Assembly (NCBI GenBank): GCA_947450865.1
Contig: CANFWR010000009.1
Coordinates: 1-38,511 of the forward strand
Origin: Cytophagaceae bacterium
Lineage (GTDB): Bacteria > Bacteroidota > Bacteroidia > Cytophagales > Spirosomataceae
Length of the DNA: 38,511 nt
Direction of reading: 5' to 3'
Shown: piece by piece, positions 31,839 to 38,511 of the stretch
Numbering within the stretch: position 1 is the stretch's first letter
Layout: the number at the start of each line of letters is the position of its first letter
The notes under the pieces: generated by a model
What the model was told of the DNA's origin: nothing
The model's database searches: none
What the model saw: the letters and a program-made list of their open reading frames with translations, nothing else
Made by a program: the position numbers and the translations under genes

Positions 31839-32906
31839 ATGCCCCTCTCTATCCTGCGTCGTGACTTTATCAAGTCGAGTGCTGCCCTGTTTTGTAGTTC
31901 CTTATTACCTACTCAGACTATGAAAAAAATAGCCCCTAAACCAGGTGAAGTCACCCTAGGACATGGTTCTTTTCGATACAAAGTGGTCCCTAATTGGGGG
32001 ATGCTTGACGCTGGGAAAAACCCAGTAAACGACTGTCACGAAATGGTGGAAGATGCGAAAGGGAGACTGATTTTATTGACAAATGAAACAAAGAACAATG
32101 TTTTAATTTACGACAAGTCTGGAAAATTACTGGAGACCTGGGGTCATTCATATCCAGGTGGACATGGATTAACTATCTTAAATGAAGGCGGCGAGCAATA
32201 TTTATTAATCTGCGACACAGCGCGCCACCAAGTCATTAAAACCGATTTAAAAGGCCGCGAAATTTTCAAAATAGAATACCCAAAAGAAACAGGCATGTAC
32301 GATGCCCCTAATCAGTTTTTGCCCACCGAAACGGCAGTCAATCCACGCAATGGAGACATCTATGTTGCGGATGGATATGGGGCTAATTACATCACGCAAT
32401 ATGACTCGAAAGGTCGTTATATCAGACATTTTGGAGGAAAAACGAATGGTTACGCTGATGACAAATTCAACTGCTGCCATGGGGTTTTAGTAGATACAAG
32501 AGACGCCTCGAACCCAACGCTTTTAATTACAGATCGGGTAAATAATTCCTTGAAAAGATTTACTCTCGACGGAAAATTCATCACCCGCTACCACTATCCT
32601 GGCTCCTATATTTGCCGTCCGATTTTACATGGTAAACACATTCTCGCTGCTTGTTTTCGCAGTACAAGCGAATCACTTGTAGGTTCAGGTTACCTTCAAA
32701 TCTTGGATCAAGATATGCGCGTCATTTCGACACCAGGTGGTTCAGCTCCTGTATATCAAAACGGTATACTTCAAGCACAACACAAAGAGGACGAACATGC
32801 CGTTTTCATCCATCCACATGATGTTTATGCGGACTCAGATGAAAATATCTACGTGCCGCAATGGGCCTCCAACAAGACTTACCCGGTTAAGTTAGAACGT
32901 ATTTGA
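31839..32906 (+). CDS. Tat-exported six-bladed beta-propeller (NHL-like) protein
   Basis: This 355-residue protein starts with LSILRRDFIKSSAALFC, a Tat motif with hydrophobic stretch; the start is the ATG at 31839, because the TTG at 31800 lies in the promoter. The mature part has NHL/propeller repeats (VLIYDKSGKLLETWGHSYPGGHGLTI, LKGREIFKIEYPKETG, GDIYVADGYGANYITQYDSKGRYIRHFGG). HPHDVYADSDENIYVPQWASNKTYPVKLERI ends the sequence. Such propellers often bind ligands or carry a quinone, and this one may present a substrate to its operon partners (inference). It ends 2 bases before the next start. Confidence 0.88.
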   Translation: MPLSILRRDFIKSSAALFCSSLLPTQTMKKIAPKPGEVTLGHGSFRYKVVPNWGMLDAGKNPVNDCHEMVEDAKGRLILLTNETKNNVLIYDKSGKLLETWGHSYPGGHGLTILNEGGEQYLLICDTARHQVIKTDLKGREIFKIEYPKETGMYDAPNQFLPTETAVNPRNGDIYVADGYGANYITQYDSKGRYIRHFGGKTNGYADDKFNCCHGVLVDTRDASNPTLLITDRVNNSLKRFTLDGKFITRYHYPGSYICRPILHGKHILAACFRSTSESLVGSGYLQILDQDMRVISTPGGSAPVYQNGILQAQHKEDEHAVFIHPHDVYADSDENIYVPQWASNKTYPVKLERI

Positions 32907-32908
32907 TC

Positions 32909-35224
32909 ATGAAAAGCAGCCTGCGTATCCTACTCGTTTTTGCCATCGCCGTGATGGGCATATTCGTGTATTCCCGCTGTTCAGATACCCAAGCGCAAGA
33001 AAGCGCCATGCCGGATGTCATTGACTATAATTACCACATCCGACCTATTCTTTCAGACCGCTGTTTCAAATGCCACGGGCCAGATGCGAATAAGCGGAAA
33101 GCTAATCTTCGCCTCGACACTCCAGAGGGGGCTTATGCGGCCTTTAAGGACAATCCCTCGATGCACGCGATCGTCCCGGGGCACCCAGAATCTTCGGATG
33201 CCTTCCAGCGATTAATCACTAAGGACACCTCACTTCGCATGCCTACGATGAGTTCGCATTTAACAGTTTCGTCTCATGAAATCGATTTAATTGAAAAGTG
33301 GATCAAACAAGGTGCCGTCTACAAACCGCACTGGGCCTTTATTAAGCCTACTAAATCAGAATTGCCTGATGCAGATGAAGACTGGGTCCGCAATCCCATC
33401 GATTATTTTGTCTATGCTAAAATGGCTGAAAAGTCCTTGAAGCCAAGTGCGGAAGCTAGCAAAGAGCAATTGTTAAAGCGCGTTTGTCTGGACTTAACAG
33501 GTCTGCCGCCCACCCTCGAAATGCAGGATCGTTTTCTAAAAGACGACAGCCCGCAGGCGTATGAAAAGATGGTTAATGAGTTGTTAGGCAGCAAACATTA
33601 TGGGGAGAAAATGTCCATTCAATGGCTAGATTTAGCCCGTTATGCGGATTCGCATGGCTACCAAGATGATGGGTTGCGTACTATGTGGCCTTGGCGGGAT
33701 TGGGTGATTCATGCGTTTAATTCGAATTATTCCTATGCGAAATTTGTGACTTGGCAGTTAGCTGGTGACTTATTGCCTAAGCCTTCTAAAGAGATGTTAC
33801 TCGCTACCGGTTTCAATCGCAATCACAAGATTACCCAAGAAGGCGGGGTGATCGACGAGGAATACCGCGTAGAATATGTGAATGACCGGACGAATACCTT
33901 TTCCAAATCCTTCCTAGCCCTTACCTTCGAATGTGCCCGCTGCCACGATCACAAGTATGATCCTATTTCGCAAAAGGACTATTATAGCACGTATGCGTTC
34001 TTCAATCAGGTACCTGAGAAAGGATTGTTTGGGACGATAGATGCCTCGTTCGCAGATCCGCCTAATATGTCGATCTCCACGAAAGACGTGCAATCTATCT
34101 TGAAGTTTATTCACAAAAAAGATACCGCTTCAGTGGACGTTATGGTAATGGCTGATTCTAGTAAACATCGCCCTACCTATGTATTATCTAGAGGCAATTA
34201 CGATATGCCTGGGCCTGAGGTGGGCTTTGGGTTGCCAAAAAGTATATTGCCATTCACCCCTGCGAAGTATAGTCAAAATAGACTTGGTTTAGCGCGCTGG
34301 GTTTTAGATCCTCAAAATCCTCTGACTTCCCGTGTCTTTGTAAATCGCATGTGGGCACAGTTTTTTGGTCGAGGTATTGTGAAAACGGTGGGGGATTTTG
34401 GTATGCAAGGCGAACTGCCTACGCATCCGGAATTATTGGATTGGCTAGCGGTTGACTTCCAAACACACGGCTGGAATATCAAACGTTTAGTGAAACAAGT
34501 CGTGATGTCCGCAACTTACAGGCAAGCTTCAACGGTCACATCGGAATCCCAGCAAGTGGATCCGGAAAATATCTATTTGTCCCGCATGTCCCGCATTCGC
34601 ATTCCGGCAGAGCAGATTAGAGATCAGGTTTTGGCCTCCGCAGGCATATTAAACAAGGAAATCGGTGGTCCTAGTGTAAAGACCTATCAGCCAAAAGGCT
34701 TGTGGGAAGTAGCCACATCTGGCCGCGGATCGTTGATGAATTACATCCAAGATCATAACCAAGATTTATACCGACGCGGGATGTATGTCTTTATCAAACG
34801 CACGGTGCCGCCGCCTACCATGTTGATTTTCGATGCGAGTAACAGAGATCAATGTGAAGTCCAAAGAGGCCGAACGAATACTCCCTTGCAGGCTTTGGTG
34901 ATGATGAACGACCCCCATGTACTAGAAAGTTCGCGCGTTTTAGCCAGCCAATTTTCTCATGAAAAAGGAAGCATCGATGAAAAATTAACGCGGGCCTTTA
35001 GGCGAATTGTGTGTCGGGCACCGAAAGAAAAAGAGCTCTCGATGCTGAAAAAATATTATGAAGCGGAACAAACTTCCTGCACACAAAACCCGAAGAAGGT
35101 TCAAAAACTGATGAAAATAGGGGAATATAAACAGGATAAAGCGGCGGTCACAGGATCCACAGCGGCGATGATGTTGACCATTCAATTAATCTTTAACCTA
35201 GAGGAGGCTATCATGCGCGTTTAA
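32909..35224 (+). CDS. Exported PSCyt1-DUF1549-DUF1553 cytochrome-like protein
   Basis: This 771-residue protein has an N-terminal hydrophobic signal or anchor (RILLVFAIAVMGIFVYS). The first domain is a planctomycete-type cytochrome (PSCyt1) with CFKCH at Cys52-His56 and the context YHIRPILSDRCFKCHGPDANKRKANLRLD. The DUF1549 domain follows with VNELLGSKHYGEKMSIQWLDLARYADS and a second CxxCH, CARCHDHKYDPIS (Cys342-His346). DUF1553 (LARWVLDPQNPLTSRVFVNRMWAQFFG, then RGRTNTPLQALVMMNDPH) ends it. Two haem c sites are thus suggested. The start is ATG 32909. It is one base from the DUF1501 gene. The role is unknown. Confidence 0.93.
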   Translation: MKSSLRILLVFAIAVMGIFVYSRCSDTQAQESAMPDVIDYNYHIRPILSDRCFKCHGPDANKRKANLRLDTPEGAYAAFKDNPSMHAIVPGHPESSDAFQRLITKDTSLRMPTMSSHLTVSSHEIDLIEKWIKQGAVYKPHWAFIKPTKSELPDADEDWVRNPIDYFVYAKMAEKSLKPSAEASKEQLLKRVCLDLTGLPPTLEMQDRFLKDDSPQAYEKMVNELLGSKHYGEKMSIQWLDLARYADSHGYQDDGLRTMWPWRDWVIHAFNSNYSYAKFVTWQLAGDLLPKPSKEMLLATGFNRNHKITQEGGVIDEEYRVEYVNDRTNTFSKSFLALTFECARCHDHKYDPISQKDYYSTYAFFNQVPEKGLFGTIDASFADPPNMSISTKDVQSILKFIHKKDTASVDVMVMADSSKHRPTYVLSRGNYDMPGPEVGFGLPKSILPFTPAKYSQNRLGLARWVLDPQNPLTSRVFVNRMWAQFFGRGIVKTVGDFGMQGELPTHPELLDWLAVDFQTHGWNIKRLVKQVVMSATYRQASTVTSESQQVDPENIYLSRMSRIRIPAEQIRDQVLASAGILNKEIGGPSVKTYQPKGLWEVATSGRGSLMNYIQDHNQDLYRRGMYVFIKRTVPPPTMLIFDASNRDQCEVQRGRTNTPLQALVMMNDPHVLESSRVLASQFSHEKGSIDEKLTRAFRRIVCRAPKEKELSMLKKYYEAEQTSCTQNPKKVQKLMKIGEYKQDKAAVTGSTAAMMLTIQLIFNLEEAIMRV

Positions 35225-35225
35225 T

Positions 35226-36677
35226 ATGGAAAACGAATTCTTTAAAAATCGACTGAACATAACGCGCCGCCACTTCTTTGGTCAAGCAGCGGCGGGCATA
35301 GGCGGATTAGCACTAGGTTCCCTGTTAGTTCCTGAACTTTTCAAAGGGGATGCTGCGGCTCAATCCTTGCCATTAGGTGTTGCCCATTTTGCCCCTAAAG
35401 CAAAGCGCGTGATTTACCTTTGCCAAAACGGAGCCCCTTCCCAATACGAGAGTTTTGATTACAAGCCCACCTTGACTAAAATGGCAGGGCAAGATTTACC
35501 AGAATCGATTCGAGGTGGCCAACGACTTACCGGCATGACGGCATCGCAGGATAAATTCCCGTTAGTAGGTTCGTTTTATGATTTCAAACAATACGGAAAA
35601 TCAGGCACCTATGTCAGCGATTTATTCCCACACATTGGATCCATCGCGGATGACATTTGCGTGATTCGAACGATGAATACGGATGCCATCAATCACGACC
35701 CTGCATTGACCTTTTTACAAACTGGAGCGCAGGTGGGAAACCGTCCGAGCATGGGTGCTTGGATGTCGTATGGATTAGGAAGTGAGAATAAAAATCTACC
35801 CGCATTCTGTGTGTTGCTTTCGAGGGGACGCGGAAATGGACAGGGGGTTTATTCGAAGCTTTGGACGAATGGATTCTTAGATTCAACGCATCAAGGGGTA
35901 GTATTCAGCAGTTCAGAAGACCCCATTCTCTATTTAAATGATTCCGATGGTATTGATAAAGCAGGACGACGACGAATGCTAGACCAGCTTGCGGAATTAA
36001 ATCACGAGGGATTTGCGGAGAATAAGGATCCGGAAGTAGAGGCCAAAGTGCAACAATACGAAATGGCTTACCGCATGCAAACAGCGGTTCCAGAATTAAC
36101 AGATTTATCCAAAGAGCCGGATCACATTATTAAAATGTATGGGCCGGAATGTTTAGTGCCGGGAACCTATGCAGCAAACGTTTTACTAGCACGCAAACTT
36201 TCAGAATCAGGCGTTCGGTTCGTACAGATTTACCACCAAGGCTGGGATTCACACGGCAACCTGCCGCAAGAAATGGCGATGCAAGCACAGGATGTAGACC
36301 GGTCGTCAGCGGCATTGATAACCGATTTAAAACAACGCGGTTTGTTAGACGAAACGCTCGTGATTTGGGGTGGGGAATTTGGGAGAACTAATTATTGCCA
36401 AGGAAAATATACGGTCGATAATTATGGCCGCGATCACCATCCGCGTGCCTACAGTATTTTCATGGCAGGTGGCGGTGTGAAGGCGGGAACGGTGTACGGG
36501 GAGACAGACGAGTTAGGTTACAATGTCATTAAAGACCCCGTGCATATTCATGATTTCCATGCCACCGTGCAGCATTTAATGGGGATAAATCATGAGCAGT
36601 TGACCTACAAACATTTAGGCCGTCGCTACCGATTAACGGATATTGCGGGAAATGTTATACCTGGATTAATCGCATAA
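35226..36677 (+). CDS. Tat-exported DUF1501 protein (sulfatase/alkaline phosphatase-like)
   Basis: This 483-residue protein carries a Tat signal (NITRRHFFGQAAAGIGGLALGSLL). The DUF1501 core shows RVIYLCQNGAPSQYESFDYKP, VCVIRTMNTDAINHDPALTFLQTG-type and NRPSMGAWMSYGLGSENKNLPAFCVLLS, YHQGWDSHGNLPQ, WGGEFGRTNYCQG and GRDHHPRAYSIFMAGGGVKAGTVYGETDE. These match the alkaline-phosphatase-like superfamily, with Asp/His clusters that may bind metal. In many genomes DUF1501 genes follow DUF1549/DUF1553 genes; here the gap is one base. The stop overlaps the next start as TAATG. No enzymatic activity is established. Confidence 0.93.
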   Translation: MENEFFKNRLNITRRHFFGQAAAGIGGLALGSLLVPELFKGDAAAQSLPLGVAHFAPKAKRVIYLCQNGAPSQYESFDYKPTLTKMAGQDLPESIRGGQRLTGMTASQDKFPLVGSFYDFKQYGKSGTYVSDLFPHIGSIADDICVIRTMNTDAINHDPALTFLQTGAQVGNRPSMGAWMSYGLGSENKNLPAFCVLLSRGRGNGQGVYSKLWTNGFLDSTHQGVVFSSSEDPILYLNDSDGIDKAGRRRMLDQLAELNHEGFAENKDPEVEAKVQQYEMAYRMQTAVPELTDLSKEPDHIIKMYGPECLVPGTYAANVLLARKLSESGVRFVQIYHQGWDSHGNLPQEMAMQAQDVDRSSAALITDLKQRGLLDETLVIWGGEFGRTNYCQGKYTVDNYGRDHHPRAYSIFMAGGGVKAGTVYGETDELGYNVIKDPVHIHDFHATVQHLMGINHEQLTYKHLGRRYRLTDIAGNVIPGLIA

Positions 36678-38511
36678 TGGGGAAGATCGAAAAGATAGGA
36701 AATTTACTTTTGTGGGGCCTGCAAGGCTTCCTTATTTTCCTTTTATTATTCCAGTCGAGCATTGCATTACCCATTGCCGGAATCGGCCATTTACATCCTC
36801 TGATTTTACACTTACCTATCGGATTTGGCGTCTTATTGTTAGGTCTTTTTAGCATCAAAAAACAGCTCGCTTCCTTCGAGGTGTTGGCGGAATTTTTACT
36901 TTTATTAACTGCCCTATTTTCTACGCTTACTGCAATATTCGGTTTGTTTTTGGCCAAAGAAGGAGGCTACGAAACCTCCGCCATAGACTGGCATCAGTGG
37001 TCAGGCGTGGCTGTTTCCTTTGTGTATTTTGCGTGGGTTTTAGCGCGTAGAAATCTTCTCGCGGGAGCCGCGCTGGGCTTCATCGCATTGCTCTTCGCGG
37101 GACATACTGGAGCGAGTATCACACATGGGGAAGATTATCTGAGCTTTGGTTCTAAAGCCGCAGAAATAACGCCTGAAAGTGTCGTATTTGAAGACATTGT
37201 ACAGCCCATCTTAAAAGCTAAATGCGAGTCTTGCCACAACGACCAAAAATCGAAAGGAGCGCTCAAAATGAATAGCGTTGCAAACCTGATGAAGGGCGGA
37301 AAACATGGTGCGATTTGGAAGGCAGGAGATGCCTTAAATAGTCATTTGGTTCATCGAATCAAATTGCCCATGAACGCGAAAGAGCACATGCCTCCGCTGG
37401 GTAAAGCGCAGTTAACGCCTGATGAAATCACCCTCTTAACTTTATGGGTAAAAGAGGGGGCTTCTTTTGAACAGAAATTAGGGCAATATAGCCGCGAATT
37501 TCAAAAGCTAGTTCAACCTGCCACATCGACAACGAGCTCGAAAGAATACGATTTTTCTGCCGCTTCCGAATCTGAAATCGCCTCAGTAAACACCCCCTAT
37601 TGCACCGTTTATCCTATCGCTTATGAATCCCCAGCATTGCAGGCAGATTTTTACGTGGCGGCTAAATTTGATCCAAAAACATTATCGGATTTAACCCAAG
37701 TCAGTGAGCAATTAGTGGGATTGCAACTCTCCAAAATGCCCATAAGCAATGAGTCGCTAAGTCTGGTTTCGAAGTTCCCTAACTTAGAAAAATTGAATCT
37801 AAACTTTACGTCTATTGATGACGCAGGTCTAAGTCAATTAACCGGATTAAATCACTTGGAACAACTGTCTATTTCAGGAACGAAAATAGGCCGCTCAGGA
37901 ATTTCGAAACTACTTCCAAAGCTAACGACTTTAAAAGAAATTCACGTTTGGAATACATCCTTAACCTCCGCTGATTTAGCCGCTTTACAAAAGCAATTCC
38001 CTACCGTAAAATTCGATGTGGGTTACATTCCGAAAGAGGAAACCTTACAGATAAATCCACCCATTTTAGTGAATGAAAATCTGATTTTGCGGCCGGGAGA
38101 AAAGCTGAATTTCAAGCATACGTTGAGGGATGTTATTTTCCGGTATACGGTGAATGACTCAATACCAGACAGTCTTTCATCCTTACAAACGAAGTCGGCA
38201 ATTAACATTACTAATTTTACCAAAGTTCGGATTCTTGCCACCAAGCCCGGATGGCTCGCCAGCAAGTCTATCGATATGCGCGTTTATAAATCTCAATTCA
38301 TCCCGGTCCGAATAGATTTGCTAACCCCTCCAGACCCCACCTATCCTGCAGCTGGCGGTGCCAGCTTACACGATTTTGTATTAGGTGCTCGTGAGGTAAA
38401 AGGCGTTTCTAATTATTCCTGGCTTGGCTTTAAAGAAACAGACTTCGATGCGGTCGCATCCTTCTCACAACCTACACAAATCCATGGTGTCACTCTTTCT
38501 TATTTAGAAAA
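36677..38511 (+). CDS. DUF2231 membrane - c-type cytochrome - LRR fusion protein, partial
   Basis: The gene runs off the right edge; about 611 residues are seen. Residues 1 to about 145 carry four or more membrane helices with GHLHPLILHLPIGFGVLLLGL, a DUF2231-type opening. A periplasmic cytochrome domain follows with CESCH at Cys183-His187 (IVQPILKAKCESCHNDQKSKGALKM) and a MPP-type axial Met candidate in KEHMPPLGKAQL. Next are leucine-rich repeats (LVGLQLSKMPISNESLSLVSKFPNLEKLNL), then an FN3/chitobiase-like beta domain (VRILATKPGWLASKSIDMRVYKS). It may be the membrane electron acceptor or scaffold of the operon (inference). The start is set by the TAATG overlap with DUF1501. Confidence 0.88.
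   Translation, partial: MGKIEKIGNLLLWGLQGFLIFLLLFQSSIALPIAGIGHLHPLILHLPIGFGVLLLGLFSIKKQLASFEVLAEFLLLLTALFSTLTAIFGLFLAKEGGYETSAIDWHQWSGVAVSFVYFAWVLARRNLLAGAALGFIALLFAGHTGASITHGEDYLSFGSKAAEITPESVVFEDIVQPILKAKCESCHNDQKSKGALKMNSVANLMKGGKHGAIWKAGDALNSHLVHRIKLPMNAKEHMPPLGKAQLTPDEITLLTLWVKEGASFEQKLGQYSREFQKLVQPATSTTSSKEYDFSAASESEIASVNTPYCTVYPIAYESPALQADFYVAAKFDPKTLSDLTQVSEQLVGLQLSKMPISNESLSLVSKFPNLEKLNLNFTSIDDAGLSQLTGLNHLEQLSISGTKIGRSGISKLLPKLTTLKEIHVWNTSLTSADLAALQKQFPTVKFDVGYIPKEETLQINPPILVNENLILRPGEKLNFKHTLRDVIFRYTVNDSIPDSLSSLQTKSAINITNFTKVRILATKPGWLASKSIDMRVYKSQFIPVRIDLLTPPDPTYPAAGGASLHDFVLGAREVKGVSNYSWLGFKETDFDAVASFSQPTQIHGVTLSYLE

Noticed and set aside
1-38511. Search for tRNA, rRNA, CRISPR arrays, transposase genes and phage genes
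   Set aside because: No cloverleaf-like motif, regular spaced repeat, DDE/tyrosine recombinase motif or phage protein was recognised by eye; a covariance-model scan was not possible here.

Overview
The window looks like a chromosomal segment of a Bacteroidota bacterium, most likely a Cytophagales-type freshwater or soil organism (the order is my inference). Evidence: several promoters carry the Bacteroidota -7 element TAnnTTTG, many signal peptides are short and begin MKK, and the families are typical of the phylum (2TM-domain XRE regulator, DUF4442, DUF4386, DUF5117/5118-type metalloprotease, FabV, QVH-type dihydroorotase). No rRNA, tRNA, CRISPR array, insertion sequence or phage gene was recognised. 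Coding density is very high and no gene-free stretch exceeds about 175 bases.

Layout. 1-3098 (minus): a Tat-exported molybdenum hydroxylase large subunit (cut by the left edge), its [2Fe-2S] subunit, an XRE/2TM regulator and a YdeI/DUF1801 protein with a CDGSH iron-sulfur tail. 3152-6328: an exported GH3 glycosidase, a DUF4442 protein and a small outer-membrane-like protein. 6414-9326: a photolyase/cryptochrome locus, in which a PhrB-like protein lacking most iron-sulfur cysteines converges on an operon of DUF2256, TIGR03643 and a photolyase FAD domain without the usual N-terminal domain. 9381-13200: single genes (DinB, PhzF, a small acidic protein, glycerophosphodiesterase, DUF4386, GNAT). 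13177-18440: a tight minus-strand operon (small membrane protein, SbtA bicarbonate permease, DUF6671, Sua5/TsaC, dihydroorotase) with a divergent LysR regulator. 18612-21312: a second molybdenum hydroxylase pair, paralogous to the first. 21390-23187: hexapeptide acetyltransferase and FabV. 23278-26166: GH29 fucosidase, GH105-type hydrolase and SRPBCC protein, probably one operon. 26156-29266: zinc metalloprotease and lipoprotein. 29394-31754: GntP permease converging on an exported Gfo/Idh/MocA oxidoreductase. 31839-38511: an operon for extracytoplasmic proteins of the type common in Planctomycetes: Tat-exported beta-propeller, PSCyt1/DUF1549/DUF1553 cytochrome-like protein, Tat-exported DUF1501 protein, and a DUF2231-cytochrome-LRR membrane protein cut by the right edge.

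How the parts work together. Much of the window serves the cell envelope: polysaccharide breakdown (GH3, GH29, GH105), periplasmic oxidation by molybdenum enzymes, and a haem-motif-rich exported system. The most intriguing units are the photolyase locus with an apparently circularly permuted protein, the bicarbonate-themed operon joining SbtA to bicarbonate-consuming t6A synthesis and to pyrimidine synthesis, and the exported DUF1549/DUF1553/DUF1501 operon. Six of the seven convergent gene pairs overlap at their 3' ends.
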